The notes below the pieces were generated by a model that saw nothing but the letters and a program-made list of their open reading frames with translations, had not been told where the DNA came from and searched no databases. 64,000 nucleotides of DNA from Haloterrigena salina JCM 13891 (GTDB lineage Archaea > Halobacteriota > Halobacteria > Halobacteriales > Natrialbaceae): contig NZ_AOIS01000057.1 in assembly GCF_000337495.1 (NCBI RefSeq), positions 128,472 through 192,471 of the forward strand, written 5' to 3'. Position 1 is the first letter of the stretch. Each line of letters opens with the position of its first letter. A program made the position numbers and the translations under genes. This document shows, one piece after another, positions 54,652-63,194 of this stretch.

Positions 54652-55938
54652 ATGAGTTCATCATCATCCCAGCAGGAGGTCGAACCGGACGAGGAGCTCG
54701 ATTCCGCGCTCGTCACCGCCCGCCGCCAGCTCGAGCGCGCTGCAACCCACGTCGATGTCGACGACGGGGTCATCGAACGACTCAAGCATCCGACACGGGT
54801 CGAGCAGGTGTCGGTCCCGCTCGAGCGTGAGGACGGCTCCGTCGAGGTCTTCACTGGCTATCGCGCCCAGCACGACGACGTGCGCGGTCCCTACAAGGGC
54901 GGGCTCAGGTACCATCCCGAGGTGAACGCCGACGAGTGCATCGGTCTCTCGATGTGGATGACCTGGAAGTGCGCCGTGATGGACCTCCCCTTCGGCGGCG
55001 GCAAGGGCGGCATCGCCGTCGATCCGAAGTCTCTGTCCGACGAGGAGACGGAACGGCTCACTCGTCGGTTCGCAGAGGAATTGCGCTACGTCATCGGTCC
55101 GACGAGAGACGTCCCGGCGCCAGACATGGGGACGGACGCGCAGACGATGGCGTGGTTCATGGACGCTTACTCGATGCAGCAGGGCGAAACGATCCCCGGT
55201 GTCGTCACCGGCAAGCCGCCGGTAATCGGCGGCAGTTACGGGCGCGAAGAGGCGCCCGGCCGCTCGACCGCCATCGCCGCGCGCGAGGCCGTCGACTACT
55301 ACGGACACGACCTCGAGGACACCACGGTCGCCGTCCAGGGGTTCGGTAGCGTCGGCGCCAACGCCGCCCGTCTGCTCGAGGACTGGGGTGCGACCGTCGT
55401 CGCCGTCTCGGACGTCAACGGTGCGATATACGATCCGAACGGACTCGACGTCAGCTCGATACCAACCCACGATGAGGAGCCCGAGGCCGTCCTCGAACAG
55501 AATGCCCCGGAGACACTCTCTAACGAGGAAATCCTTGAACTCGACGTCGACGTTCTGATCCCGGCCGCGGTCGGGAACGTCATCACCGCGGACAATGCCG
55601 AACACGTCACGGCCGAGATCGTTGTCGAAGGCGCCAACGGACCGACGACGTTCGCCGCCGACACCATCCTCGAAGAGCGCGATGTGCCCGTGATTCCGGA
55701 CATTCTCGCTAACGCCGGTGGCGTCACAGTGAGCTACTTCGAGTGGCTCCAAGATATCAACCGGCGACAGTGGTCCCTCGAGCGCGTCAACGAGGAACTC
55801 GAGGAGCACATGCTCGACGCCTGGGATGACGTCCGCCAAGAAGTCGACGAAAAGGAGCTGACCTGGCGGGACGCGGCTTACGTCGTCGCACTCTCACGGA
55901 TCGCAGAGGCAAAAGCGACGCGCGGCCTCTGGCCGTAA
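54652..55938 (+). CDS. gdhA: Glu/Leu/Phe/Val dehydrogenase family, glutamate dehydrogenase
   Basis: This 428-residue protein has the catalytic region [20 protein letters not shown] (~101-120, Lys), [20 protein letters not shown] (~151-170, Asp) and the dinucleotide fold [20 protein letters not shown] (~224-243), ending [14 protein letters not shown]. It interconverts glutamate and 2-oxoglutarate with ammonia. Start ATG 54652 follows a small decayed frame. Glutamate is also the substrate that glutamate mutase converts to methylaspartate, so this enzyme and the methylaspartate ammonia-lyase 800 bp away are biochemically adjacent, though glutamate mutase is not in the window. Confidence 0.92.
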   Translation: MSSSSSQQEVEPDEELDSALVTARRQLERAATHVDVDDGVIERLKHPTRVEQVSVPLEREDGSVEVFTGYRAQHDDVRGPYKGGLRYHPEVNADECIGLSMWMTWKCAVMDLPFGGGKGGIAVDPKSLSDEETERLTRRFAEELRYVIGPTRDVPAPDMGTDAQTMAWFMDAYSMQQGETIPGVVTGKPPVIGGSYGREEAPGRSTAIAAREAVDYYGHDLEDTTVAVQGFGSVGANAARLLEDWGATVVAVSDVNGAIYDPNGLDVSSIPTHDEEPEAVLEQNAPETLSNEEILELDVDVLIPAAVGNVITADNAEHVTAEIVVEGANGPTTFAADTILEERDVPVIPDILANAGGVTVSYFEWLQDINRRQWSLERVNEELEEHMLDAWDDVRQEVDEKELTWRDAAYVVALSRIAEAKATRGLWP

Positions 55939-56246
55939 CTCGAAGTGTTTCCATCGTAGAGGAACCCGTTTCTCGTATTGGGCCGGAACATCCGTCCCGT
56001 ACCGTCCGTATCGACCACATTCGGTCCTGGTTCTGATAGAGCTATCTGGCAAACTCACCCTCTTCGACCCGGAATCGACGTACGGAACTAGGCCGTTGAG
56101 AGTTGTTCTGACTAGTCCTATTTGTCGACTAGATAGCTCCTCTGGTGCCGTTAGCTCGTCTCCTAGGGTCTCCGTTTCCCCGCATATCGCTTAATATTAT
56201 TTCACGGGTGGTAGTATCTGAGACCAGTACAGAACGGTAAATATAG
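55939..56246. other. Intergenic, no gene seen
   Basis: The stretch lies between glutamate dehydrogenase and the HalOD1-bearing element. AT-rich, with no protein-like frame. Confidence 0.4.
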
Positions 56247-56254
56247 TACTCAGT

Positions 56255-56692
56255 AGCTCTGTTGAAATCCCATTCTTCAGATGCATTCTCGTCTGAAACA
56301 GCTGGTCGCTGAAGAGCGTTTACTGATTGATCGTGATTGTGCCGCTATCTATAGTTATATTGTATCCAATGTATTCGAACTGAACTTTACTTGATTCAGC
56401 AAGACGGTCCAGTGAATCAGGGTCAACGGTATCATATAGAGGTGGCAAGTCCAGCGGATCCTGCTCCTCCATTTCTGCAACCCCATCTATAATTTCAATG
56501 GCTATACTGGAATCTCCACTCATCGTTTGATTCCCCATTAGGGACTCAATTTGACGGCCTCGCCTATAAGTGAATCGTGAATTGAAGTAGATGATTATAA
56601 ATCAGGATGGTTGGGGACTCTCGACAAACGAATCTCCTGTACTTATCGCTGGGGGTGCTAACCTGTCACCAGTTGAGGGTTTCAACAGAGCC
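56255..56692. mobile_element. 438-bp element with inverted ends, 8-bp target duplication and a HalOD1 gene
   Basis: The left end AGCTCTGTTGAAATCC (56255-56270) and right end GGGTTTCAACAGAGCC (56677-56692) are inverted repeats matching at 14 of 16 positions. They are flanked by exact 8-bp direct copies TACTCAGT at 56247-56254 and 56693-56700. The ends resemble IS6-family termini (GGNNCTGTTGNAAA) and that family duplicates 8 bp. There is no transposase; the only gene inside is the HalOD1 protein. It therefore looks like a non-autonomous element mobilised by an IS6-type transposase. Confidence 0.75.
56320..56538 (-). CDS. HalOD1-domain small protein
   Basis: This 72-residue protein is a stand-alone HalOD1 output domain: IAIEIIDGVAEMEEQDPLDL (~12-31), PPLYDTVDPDSLDRLAESSK and VQFEYIGYNITIDSGTITI. 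The DPLDLPPLYDxxDPDxLDRL and FEYxGYxVTI pattern is diagnostic. HalOD1 domains are common haloarchaeal signalling outputs, usually fused to sensor domains or as short orphans; the molecular role is unknown. ATG 56538 is used; ATG 56523 is possible. The gene lies wholly inside an element bounded by inverted repeats and a target duplication, so it appears to be cargo. Confidence 0.8.
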   Translation of the reverse strand: MGNQTMSGDSSIAIEIIDGVAEMEEQDPLDLPPLYDTVDPDSLDRLAESSKVQFEYIGYNITIDSGTITINQ

Positions 56693-56733
56693 TACTCAGT
56701 CGGAATCTGAATCCGTGAAATATGAATTCAGCT

Positions 56734-57969
56734 TTAGCTGCTTATTTGCTGGGAAATACGGGCCATTTCGTTAGCCATAATCTGGTATCCTTCATCGACT
56801 CCCATTCCCGGTTTCGCCAGTAACTGTGCCGGCTGTGTCGCAAGCGCTATCTGCGCACAAACTCGGGCAGAGATATCCGTTTCTGCACAGCTCCCTCCCA
56901 AGTAGGCACGAGTGTCAGTTTCCTCACAGTACCGGACAGCGTCGATGCTGTTAGTTACTTCTCCGAGGTCCGGCGTCTTAATCTGGACAACGTCGACGGA
57001 ACCGGCGTCGACAAAGGTGGTGACATCGTCGTAGGTATTACAGAATTCATCAGCGATAATGTCCACGGGTATCGACCGCTCGGCCAACGCATCCCGCAGC
57101 GTGCCGAGTACATGAACCTGTTCGTCGCGTGATCCGCTCTCTATCGGACTCTCCACTTGAAGCGAATACGGTGATGCGGCGTTCTCGAGAGCCGCAAAAT
57201 AGTCGAGCACTTCAGTACGGTCATACGGTGGGTCGAAAATTTCACCGACTGTCCCGTAGATATCCACATGGAACGTCGGGTTGTATTCAGGTGAACCGAT
57301 TTCAGTCACCCGATCGCTAAGCCACTCGAGGTACTCGAGGAGTCGTTCCCCCTCGGGGCCGATCTGTTCTACCGAATTGAACAGCCCGTGTGGAAGAATC
57401 GGAACCTCCTTGAGGATCATTTTCTCAGCGTTTTGACGGCGGTCGTTGCCGCTTTGGCAGTAGAGCGGAACCGGTCGGGGCGTACAGTCGATACGATATT
57501 CGTCATCGATGACCTCCGTCATCGTCTTCATGGAGGCAGTCCCCGCTGCATTGAGTAGGGCCTGAGAAACCCCGTATCGGACCGCAGTGTGTATTTCCGC
57601 ACTGTCCGCGACATCGCTTAGGACCTCCACATTTGCGAGAAATTCACTAGCATCACGACCAACGAGCGCTTCTGAAATGATTTCCTCAATATCACCGATG
57701 TGCTCTTCCGCAGCAAAGAACCCATCACGACCTCCAAAGCCTGAATATTGAACCGCCGTACAATCACCGGAAGCAGTCCGGCCACCCTCGAGTTCGATAA
57801 CGACACTTACTGCCTCGGCCGGTTGACGAACCTTCTCGAATCCAGGTGTAATTGATTCGCCATTGTATAGGAAGCCGTCTCTCTCTGCGTTCGTCACAAT
57901 GGCTTCCTTATCGTCGAAGTAGAATCCGCCTGCTGTTGGAACTGCGGTTACGTCGGCTATCTTTGTCAT
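56734..57969 (-). CDS. Methylaspartate ammonia-lyase
   Basis: This 411-residue enolase-superfamily protein has ITPGFEKVRQPAEAVSVVIE (~39-58), QYSGFGGRDGFF, the catalytic His in VPILPHGLFNSVEQIGPEGE (~198), metal ligands around FHVDIYGTVGEIFD (Asp ~244), LQVESPIESGSRDEQ (Glu) and IIADEFCNTYDDV (Asp), and the catalytic Lys in VDVVQIKTPDLGEVTNSIDA (~339). It converts 3-methylaspartate to mesaconate and ammonia, a step of glutamate fermentation in clostridia and of the methylaspartate cycle in haloarchaea. Codon use is less GC-rich than in the sugar island. Glutamate mutase and the later cycle enzymes are not present in the window. Confidence 0.92.
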   Translation of the reverse strand: MTKIADVTAVPTAGGFYFDDKEAIVTNAERDGFLYNGESITPGFEKVRQPAEAVSVVIELEGGRTASGDCTAVQYSGFGGRDGFFAAEEHIGDIEEIISEALVGRDASEFLANVEVLSDVADSAEIHTAVRYGVSQALLNAAGTASMKTMTEVIDDEYRIDCTPRPVPLYCQSGNDRRQNAEKMILKEVPILPHGLFNSVEQIGPEGERLLEYLEWLSDRVTEIGSPEYNPTFHVDIYGTVGEIFDPPYDRTEVLDYFAALENAASPYSLQVESPIESGSRDEQVHVLGTLRDALAERSIPVDIIADEFCNTYDDVTTFVDAGSVDVVQIKTPDLGEVTNSIDAVRYCEETDTRAYLGGSCAETDISARVCAQIALATQPAQLLAKPGMGVDEGYQIMANEMARISQQISS

Positions 57970-57972
57970 TTT

Positions 57973-57987
57973 GTCGACCGAGTTGAC
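57973..57987. promoter_or_regulatory. Dyad at the methylaspartate ammonia-lyase start
   Basis: GTCGAC-CGA-GTTGAC (5 of 6 pairs) lies between the TATA-like box and the ATG, an operator-like position. Confidence 0.3.
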
Positions 57988-58002
57988 TTTTATTAGTCAT
58001 AC

Positions 58003-58013
58003 ATATATAAATT
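58003..58013 (-). promoter_or_regulatory. TATA box of methylaspartate ammonia-lyase
   Basis: ATTTATATATG on the minus strand, 34-44 bases upstream of ATG 57969, in a strongly AT-rich stretch. Confidence 0.55.
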
Positions 58014-58899
58014 TCCATTATAGGCAGAGGATAGCGGTAATTCGGGCTGAGATAGCCGGGGATGCTTATTCCACGATATATAGAATCTTTCGCTGGCCGA
58101 TCTCTTTTAAAGGTAGCAAAGGGCAGAGGATTACATACATACAATTGTAATTGCCCTGTTGTAGAGAGGGAGAATAGGGGGGTGTGATTACTGTACGTAC
58201 CGTACTCAAACGACCATCACAGCCAGACTATCAGTTCTACTATAAGAATATCGCAAAATCGAATATGGCCTTTCCAAGGGAACAGTATTGATGAGACTCA
58301 GAGCGATTGTATCAACGATATTTCCGATAAATCTACTTATAGGGGTTAGAATTCTATGATGCATAGATTCGCTCTCCCGGAGAGAACCTCTGATTCACTC
58401 TTTCGAAACGAATTGTCGGCCGGATACGTCGATACGGGACCGTAGAAGGGCGATGCGTGCCGTTTCCTGCCTCTGTGTCCTTCCGAAATTTCGCTCGGAG
58501 GCGAACACCACGAACCTGCCCGAGTGGGTTCGCTGGCACGACAGCCTTCAACGTCTGTGTTGCTGGTCTAAGTCAGAGAACTATGGTTGCTTTTTGTTAC
58601 TTTTGGCCTTGGTAGCTACGGGCCAATTATCGACTGGATACCGGATACTTCTATAGAGCCACTGAAACGATTTACAGACAGATCACGGCACCACATACGA
58701 TCAGATGTACGATGACTTTCAGTGGCTACTATAGTGTTACTGACGACCCATGAGTCTCTCAGCGAGAGTCGCAGTACCGTCACACCAGCTAGGCTGCTAT
58801 AGTCGGGCGATATCAGTTTTAATCAGTTCGATGGACATGGGTATCAGTAGCTGCTACTCAGATTGAACGACCCGTGATCGGGACTCTACCGATCGTACG
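58014..58899. other. AT-rich gap with a MITE-like palindrome
   Basis: This ~890-bp stretch has no convincing gene. It holds the MITE-like element at 58651-58734 and otherwise featureless AT-rich sequence. Confidence 0.5.
58651..58734. mobile_element. MITE-like 84-bp element with inverted ends
   Basis: CTATAGAGCCACTGAAA (58651-58667) and TTTCAGTGGCTACTATAG (58717-58734) are inverted copies differing by a single base gap. Similarity continues weakly inward (CGATTTACAGACAGATCACG against CGTACATCTGATCGTA). No gene fits inside. It looks like a MITE or the fused ends of a deleted insertion sequence; no clear target duplication was seen. Confidence 0.55.
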
Positions 58900-60102
58900 T
58901 TATCGACCGAAGTCGTAGTCGGAACGAATCCGCGTCGCCAATCTCCTTGCGAAAGTGAATTCTCGCGACACGGAAAGAGGAGTTGGTGCCGGATCTGCGA
59001 CTTCGGTTACAAGTTCACACGCTTTTACCGCCGAGCCCCAAGAGAGGGTTACACCTGCTCCGCCATGACCACAGTTGTGAATAACTGGCCGACCGTCGAG
59101 TGATTCCCGTTCAATTCGGACACCGTCGCCATCGGGATCACGAACTGGCCGAAATCCATAGCGCCCTGCCAGGTTACCCGTCTCAATGGAAATACCCGTG
59201 TACGAGTCAAGCAGTTCGTCGTTGATCGTGACGATACGTGCAGGAACCTCCACATCCCCAACTGATCGGGAGACGCCGGGTATGTGTCCGTCCCAATCGT
59301 CCTCCAGAGCAACGGGAAGTCGGCTACCACCGAGAACTAGTGTGTCCATTCGAGGATAGGCGTATACCTCACCAGCGAATCCATCCGCGACCGCATCGGG
59401 ATGTGGTGTATAGTTATAGGAAAACAGGTCGCCGGAATCAGTTCGAATGAGCGGAAGTCCGTCAACAAGAACTTGATGGCCGACATGAATCATCCACGGC
59501 CGTTGATCGTCGAATATCTCTTGAGAACCGATCCCAGCACAGTTCACCAGTACGTCACTTGGTAAGTTGCGGCACGTCTCACGAGTGAGAGAACGCTCGT
59601 GAACAACGCCGCCAAGGGACTCGTAGAGCGCATAGCAGCGAGCAATATAGACCGGGAGCTCAGCAAAATAGGCATTAAATCGCCAGCCGAACACGGCATT
59701 AGCATTCGGACGGTGAGGATACTGTTCAATTTCAGAAATGCGACAAAATCCACTCACGGTATCTGCGTATTCCGGGTCCGAGTGATCCTCCTCGTGTAAC
59801 ACGAAATGTGGCTGCTGGCGAACGCCCATCGATCCCGTGTTAGCGAGAAACCCGAATATCTCCTGGGAAATCGCAAGAGCACGTTGCTGTCTGGACATCG
59901 TTACCGACGCTGGTTTGATCGACGCGGCCGCATACGGCGTTGCAAATTCCGGAGACGGCTCATCACGGAACGGGATCTTCGCCGTATAAATCGCGGTACT
60001 GTATCCCCGGAGCTCGAGGCAGATAGCAGTTGTTATGCCAATCACACCCCCACCAATTACGGCTACGTCGACTCGTCGTTCGGTTTGCTTCGCCCGCTGC
60101 AT
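58900..60102 (-). CDS. D-amino-acid oxidase-like FAD oxidoreductase
   Basis: This 400-residue protein has an N-terminal FAD fold (DVAVIGGGVIGITTAICLEL, ~12-31), YAAASIKPASVTMSRQQRAL, SDVLVNCAGIGSQEIFDDQR and the C-terminal IHNCGHGGAGVTLSWGSAVK (~356-375), the DAO-family signature containing HxGxxGxTxSWG. Length is a little above eukaryotic D-amino-acid oxidases (~340-350). Start ATG 60102 is the first that keeps the FAD fold near the N-terminus. It should deaminate a D-amino acid, perhaps D-aspartate or D-glutamate given the neighbours; glycine-oxidase-like activity is an alternative. Confidence 0.85.
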   Translation of the reverse strand: MQRAKQTERRVDVAVIGGGVIGITTAICLELRGYSTAIYTAKIPFRDEPSPEFATPYAAASIKPASVTMSRQQRALAISQEIFGFLANTGSMGVRQQPHFVLHEEDHSDPEYADTVSGFCRISEIEQYPHRPNANAVFGWRFNAYFAELPVYIARCYALYESLGGVVHERSLTRETCRNLPSDVLVNCAGIGSQEIFDDQRPWMIHVGHQVLVDGLPLIRTDSGDLFSYNYTPHPDAVADGFAGEVYAYPRMDTLVLGGSRLPVALEDDWDGHIPGVSRSVGDVEVPARIVTINDELLDSYTGISIETGNLAGRYGFRPVRDPDGDGVRIERESLDGRPVIHNCGHGGAGVTLSWGSAVKACELVTEVADPAPTPLSVSREFTFARRLATRIRSDYDFGR

Positions 60103-60239
60103 ATCGATCCAACGACGGCGTCTACGATATTCGTTTTGATTCGGCTCGGTTTGCAGTCCCGCCCACAATCAGGACAAGCGAGACGATATCTCCCGAAATC
60201 GTGCTCCGGTTGGGATTCGACGATCAAGTGAATTATACT

Positions 60240-60500
60240 GGCTAAAATCTCATTGAAAACTCGCTCTTCCGCGAGTTCCTCGAGAAATACGACGTCTCCA
60301 ACGCCGCGTTTCTCGTCGATGGCGATCAATCACTGAACGACGCCTATCAGGGCGAGGGCCTGATTTCAGATGCAAAACATGCGGAATCCGACTAGTAGTG
60401 AACGTATCTTTGGAGAGGTAAAACGAAGAACCTCTTCGTTTCTAAACCGCTTCAACAACGCACACACGGAACGGCTAATAAGCTGTTAATCTTGTTCGTA
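60240..60500 (+). pseudogene. Decayed IS6-type transposase remnant
   Basis: Pieces of a transposase are readable in different frames: FREFLEKYDVSNAAFLVDGD and then SERIFGEVKRRTSSFLNRFN, the second near 60390-60460. They align with the corresponding parts of the remnant at 49.4-49.9 kb (ELREKHDVDNTVFLVNG). The N-terminal part is missing and stops interrupt it. Confidence 0.65.
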
Positions 60501-60502
60501 TC

Positions 60503-60838
60503 TTCGGAATAAGCTTTCCAACCACGATGGTGGAATGCACTCGAGTTCGTTTCTTGATGCCTATCGTGAAAGTTGAGTATTATAATAAAACTAACATAGT
60601 GTTTATAGTGCCGGATTTGTGTTAGCAACCGTCATGATACGACGACGAACCGACACCGTTCGTTGTCGTGGAGGTACCTAGTGGGATAGATACGAGTATG
60701 CATTCGAGCGTGGTCGCGCTTTCGGGGGTAGTTCTCGCTGTTCTTATCCGAACCAGTAGCAGTAGTAGTACGGCAGCCACTGGTAGTATGAACTGCTCGA
60801 GTTCGTCGGAATCGGAGTCGACTCGAGCTGGTTTCCGG
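60503..60838. other. Intergenic, no gene seen
   Basis: AT-rich sequence between the transposase remnant and the convergent end of the symporter gene. A short serine-rich frame at 60668-60853 overlaps the symporter stop on the other strand and is not protein-like. Confidence 0.4.
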
Positions 60839-62182
60839 TCAATCGTTGTCTGACACGCTTACGGACTCTTCACTGAACTCAACTGGTGTCTCGGTCCAGA
60901 CGCCGGACGAGAGATCGATCGCATCGTTCCACTTTGCGACTACCGTGGTCACTGCTAGGTCGCCAGCAATGTTGTTCATGGTCCGAAGGCGGTCGAGCAG
61001 TGGATCGATACCCGCGATCATCCCAATGACCTCGAGTGGTAGTCCTACCTGCGTCAACACCGCAGTCATCATGACGAGGCTAGCACTGGGAACGCCCGCG
61101 GTGCCGATACTTGCAAGGAGGGCAGTAAGCAGGATGGTAAACTGTTCGACCAGTGTAAGGGAGACACCGACCATATTCGCGGCGAAGACCGCGACAATGC
61201 CGAGGTACATCGATGTCCCATCCATATTGATCGTCGCACCTAGCGGGAGTGAAAAGCCATACACGCGCTCTTCGACACGGAGGTTCTCGTCGGCATCCGA
61301 CATCGAGACGGGAAGCGTTGCGGTGGACGACCGAATACTGAGCGCTGTAATAAGCGCCTCCTTGATCCCACGCAGGAAGGCCACTGGTGAAGCGCCGACT
61401 GCTCCTCGGATAATCAGGAGCAGATAGACGAGGGAAATCTGGAGGCCAATAGCAAGCGCGAGAGTCAGTGATAGAGTGAAGTACGCACTAATCGCTTGTA
61501 CGCCAACTTCCCCAAACAACGCTGCCATGAGTGCGAACACACCGAGGACGCCGAACTCCATAATTCCCCAGACGATTTTGAACACGACCTCTGCTCCGGC
61601 GTCAACTACGTCGAAGATGGTGTCAATGCCGTTTCGGACCGCTGAGTCCGATTCAACTTCCGCTCGTACCATCGTCATCCCGAGACCGAAGATGAGCGTG
61701 AAAAATATGATAGCCAGAATGTTCCCCTCGGCTATCGCAGCGAACGGGTTCTCAGGGACAATATTGAATACTTGATCCACGAGCGACGGTGTTTGTTCGG
61801 TCTGGACATCAGTCTGCTCTACGGTCATCCCTGCGCCGGGGTTGATGAGATTGCTCATACCGAGTCCCATCGCGATAGCAACAGTCGTTGTGGCGATATA
61901 CAGGAGTATGACCTGCCCGCCGACCTTCCCCAAATTCTTCGGGGAGAGTTCTCGCGTCGCCATCAATAATGTGAATATAATGATAGGAACGATGATCATC
62001 TCGAGTAATCGGACGAAGAGATCACCAACCGGTTGCAGTGACGTTGCCGGCTGACCAACTCCCAGTCCAACGAGAGCACCGAGAACGAACGCTGCTCCGA
62101 TTCGATAAACGATTGGAACTGATCGGTATTGTTTCCATGCCGACCGGAATAATCTAATCATAGTATCCAATGTGAAATTCAT
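60839..62182 (-). CDS. Dicarboxylate/amino acid:cation symporter (DAACS family)
   Basis: This 447-residue transporter has the GltP/DctA/GltPh pattern: eight membrane helices with re-entrant hairpin signatures IRSSTATLPVSMSDADENLR (~278-297; SSTATLP), SLPLGATINMDGTSMYLGIV (~310-329; NMDGT), ASIGTAGVPSASLVMMTAVL (~353-372) and DPLLDRLRTMNNIAGDLAVT (~390-409). These residues bind the substrate carboxylates and Na+. It imports glutamate, aspartate or C4-dicarboxylates with Na+ or H+, which suits the glutamate and aspartate enzymes nearby. Start ATG 62182. Upstream it abuts the right end of an IS6-type element at 62209, so its promoter may have been affected. Confidence 0.92.
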   Translation of the reverse strand: MNFTLDTMIRLFRSAWKQYRSVPIVYRIGAAFVLGALVGLGVGQPATSLQPVGDLFVRLLEMIIVPIIIFTLLMATRELSPKNLGKVGGQVILLYIATTTVAIAMGLGMSNLINPGAGMTVEQTDVQTEQTPSLVDQVFNIVPENPFAAIAEGNILAIIFFTLIFGLGMTMVRAEVESDSAVRNGIDTIFDVVDAGAEVVFKIVWGIMEFGVLGVFALMAALFGEVGVQAISAYFTLSLTLALAIGLQISLVYLLLIIRGAVGASPVAFLRGIKEALITALSIRSSTATLPVSMSDADENLRVEERVYGFSLPLGATINMDGTSMYLGIVAVFAANMVGVSLTLVEQFTILLTALLASIGTAGVPSASLVMMTAVLTQVGLPLEVIGMIAGIDPLLDRLRTMNNIAGDLAVTTVVAKWNDAIDLSSGVWTETPVEFSEESVSVSDND

Positions 62183-62208
62183 GGACTGATTGATAGTCTT
62201 TCCGAATT

Positions 62209-62451
62209 AAACTGTCTAGTTCTGGATCTCCTCGGCTGGCGTGTTTCCATCAAGCGATTAATGCGCTCTCTGTCAGTTATAGTAATGCACAAATTATTCA
62301 ATCCGTACGCGCGCTTGACCGTCTGCCGATCCAGTCATTATGCAAACGGTCGATTCGAATTTGGGGTTGAAACAATTTTTCAATAGGGTTTCAGTCAGTA
62401 TAGTTCACTCGACTGTTCGATCCTAATCGAGCGGGGACAGTCCGATAGCCG
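62209..62451 (-). pseudogene. Interrupted IS6-type element (outer copy), 3' part
   Basis: Reading leftward on the minus strand, transposase text such as KLFQPQIRIDRLHNDWIGRR is recognisable with stops, ending in a terminal repeat (plus strand AACTGTCTAGTT near 62210-62221). Bases 62421-62450 match the inner element at the GYRTALSRLG coding stretch. It is the 3' half of an element split by the insertion at 62452-63194. Confidence 0.7.
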
Positions 62452-62508
62452 GCACTGTCTAGTTGAGCCAGTTTGAGAAGTGAGCAGGTCGTACTGTTGA
62501 GTTGGTTG

Positions 62509-63187
62509 ATGCTCGCAGACCTGCTCAGCGAGAGCTACGAGGCGGATTTAGAAGAATCTTGGGAGAATGAGCGGACGGCGACGGCCGTCAGGGCGTTCGC
62601 CATCCGCCCCCATCAGACCGACTGTTCGCTTCGAGAGACAACAACAATTCTCGCTGAATTAGGCGTTGAACGCTCTCACGAATCGGTTTGAGACTGGGTA
62701 CAGCGGCTGGCTGACAGCGAACGCGACCCGCCGACGGCGATGCCGTCGGCGGGTCGCTGTTGATAAGACTGCTATCAAGATCAACGGCGAGTGGTCTTGG
62801 ATGTACGCTGCAATAGACACCGAGACAAAGTTGGTTCTCGATGTCGCGTTATTCGGTCGGCACGGTACCGATCCGGCAGCTGCGTTTCTACATGGACTCC
62901 ACGAGAAATACGATCTCTCAAATGCAGAGTCTCTCATCGATCAATTCGGCTATCGGACTGCACTCTCTCGATTAGGATGAAGCGGTCGGATCAACTATAC
63001 TGAGCGAAACCTGGTCGAAGAGTGGTTTCACACCCTCAAAGTGCGGATCGATCGCTTCCAGAATTCATGGGTGAGCAATCGGACGAGCGTCCGAGGATGT
63101 CTTGAACAATTCGTGCATTACTACAACCACCAGAGACCGCATCAATCTCTCGGTGGAAACACGCCGGTTGAGAAGGTGCAGAACTAG
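62509..63187 (+). pseudogene. IS6-family transposase with stops and a frameshift
   Basis: The frame starts MLADLLSESYEADLEESWEN and continues HQTDCSLRETTTILAELGVE. A TGA replaces an expected TGG (VW) near 62689. One extra base in a palindrome at 62723-62757 shifts the frame into VAVDKTAIKINGEWSWMYAA, VLDVALFGRHGTDPAAAFLH. A second TGA after SRLG (62980) precedes NYTERNLVEEWFHTLKVRID and HYYNHQRPHQSLGGNTPVEK with the natural stop at 63187. DKTAIKING and the IDTETKLVLDVALF region carry the DDE chemistry. Three lesions make it inactive alone. Confidence 0.8.
62723..62757 (+). repeat. 35-base near-perfect palindrome in the transposase gene
   Basis: GCGACCCGCCGACGGC, loop GAT, then GCCGTCGGCGGGTCGC: 16 perfectly paired bases. 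It is placed exactly where the reading frame changes. Confidence 0.9.
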
Positions 63188-63194
63188 ACAGTGA

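Larger units (their letters stand above)
62452..63194 (+). mobile_element. IS6-type insertion sequence (inner copy)
   Basis: A ~743-bp element bounded by CACTGTCTAGTT (62453-62464) and its exact inverse AACTAGACAGTG (63182-63193). The 10-mer CCGATAGCCG lies immediately outside each end (62442-62451 and 63195-63204), consistent with an 8-bp-type target duplication plus end ambiguity. The target is the transposase gene of a related element on the opposite strand. Confidence 0.85.

Noticed and set aside
60063..60329. Minus-strand frame with a CPDCGRDC zinc-ribbon-like motif
   Set aside because: Overlaps the D-amino-acid oxidase start and runs antisense to a transposase remnant; only one Cys pair cluster, so probably chance.
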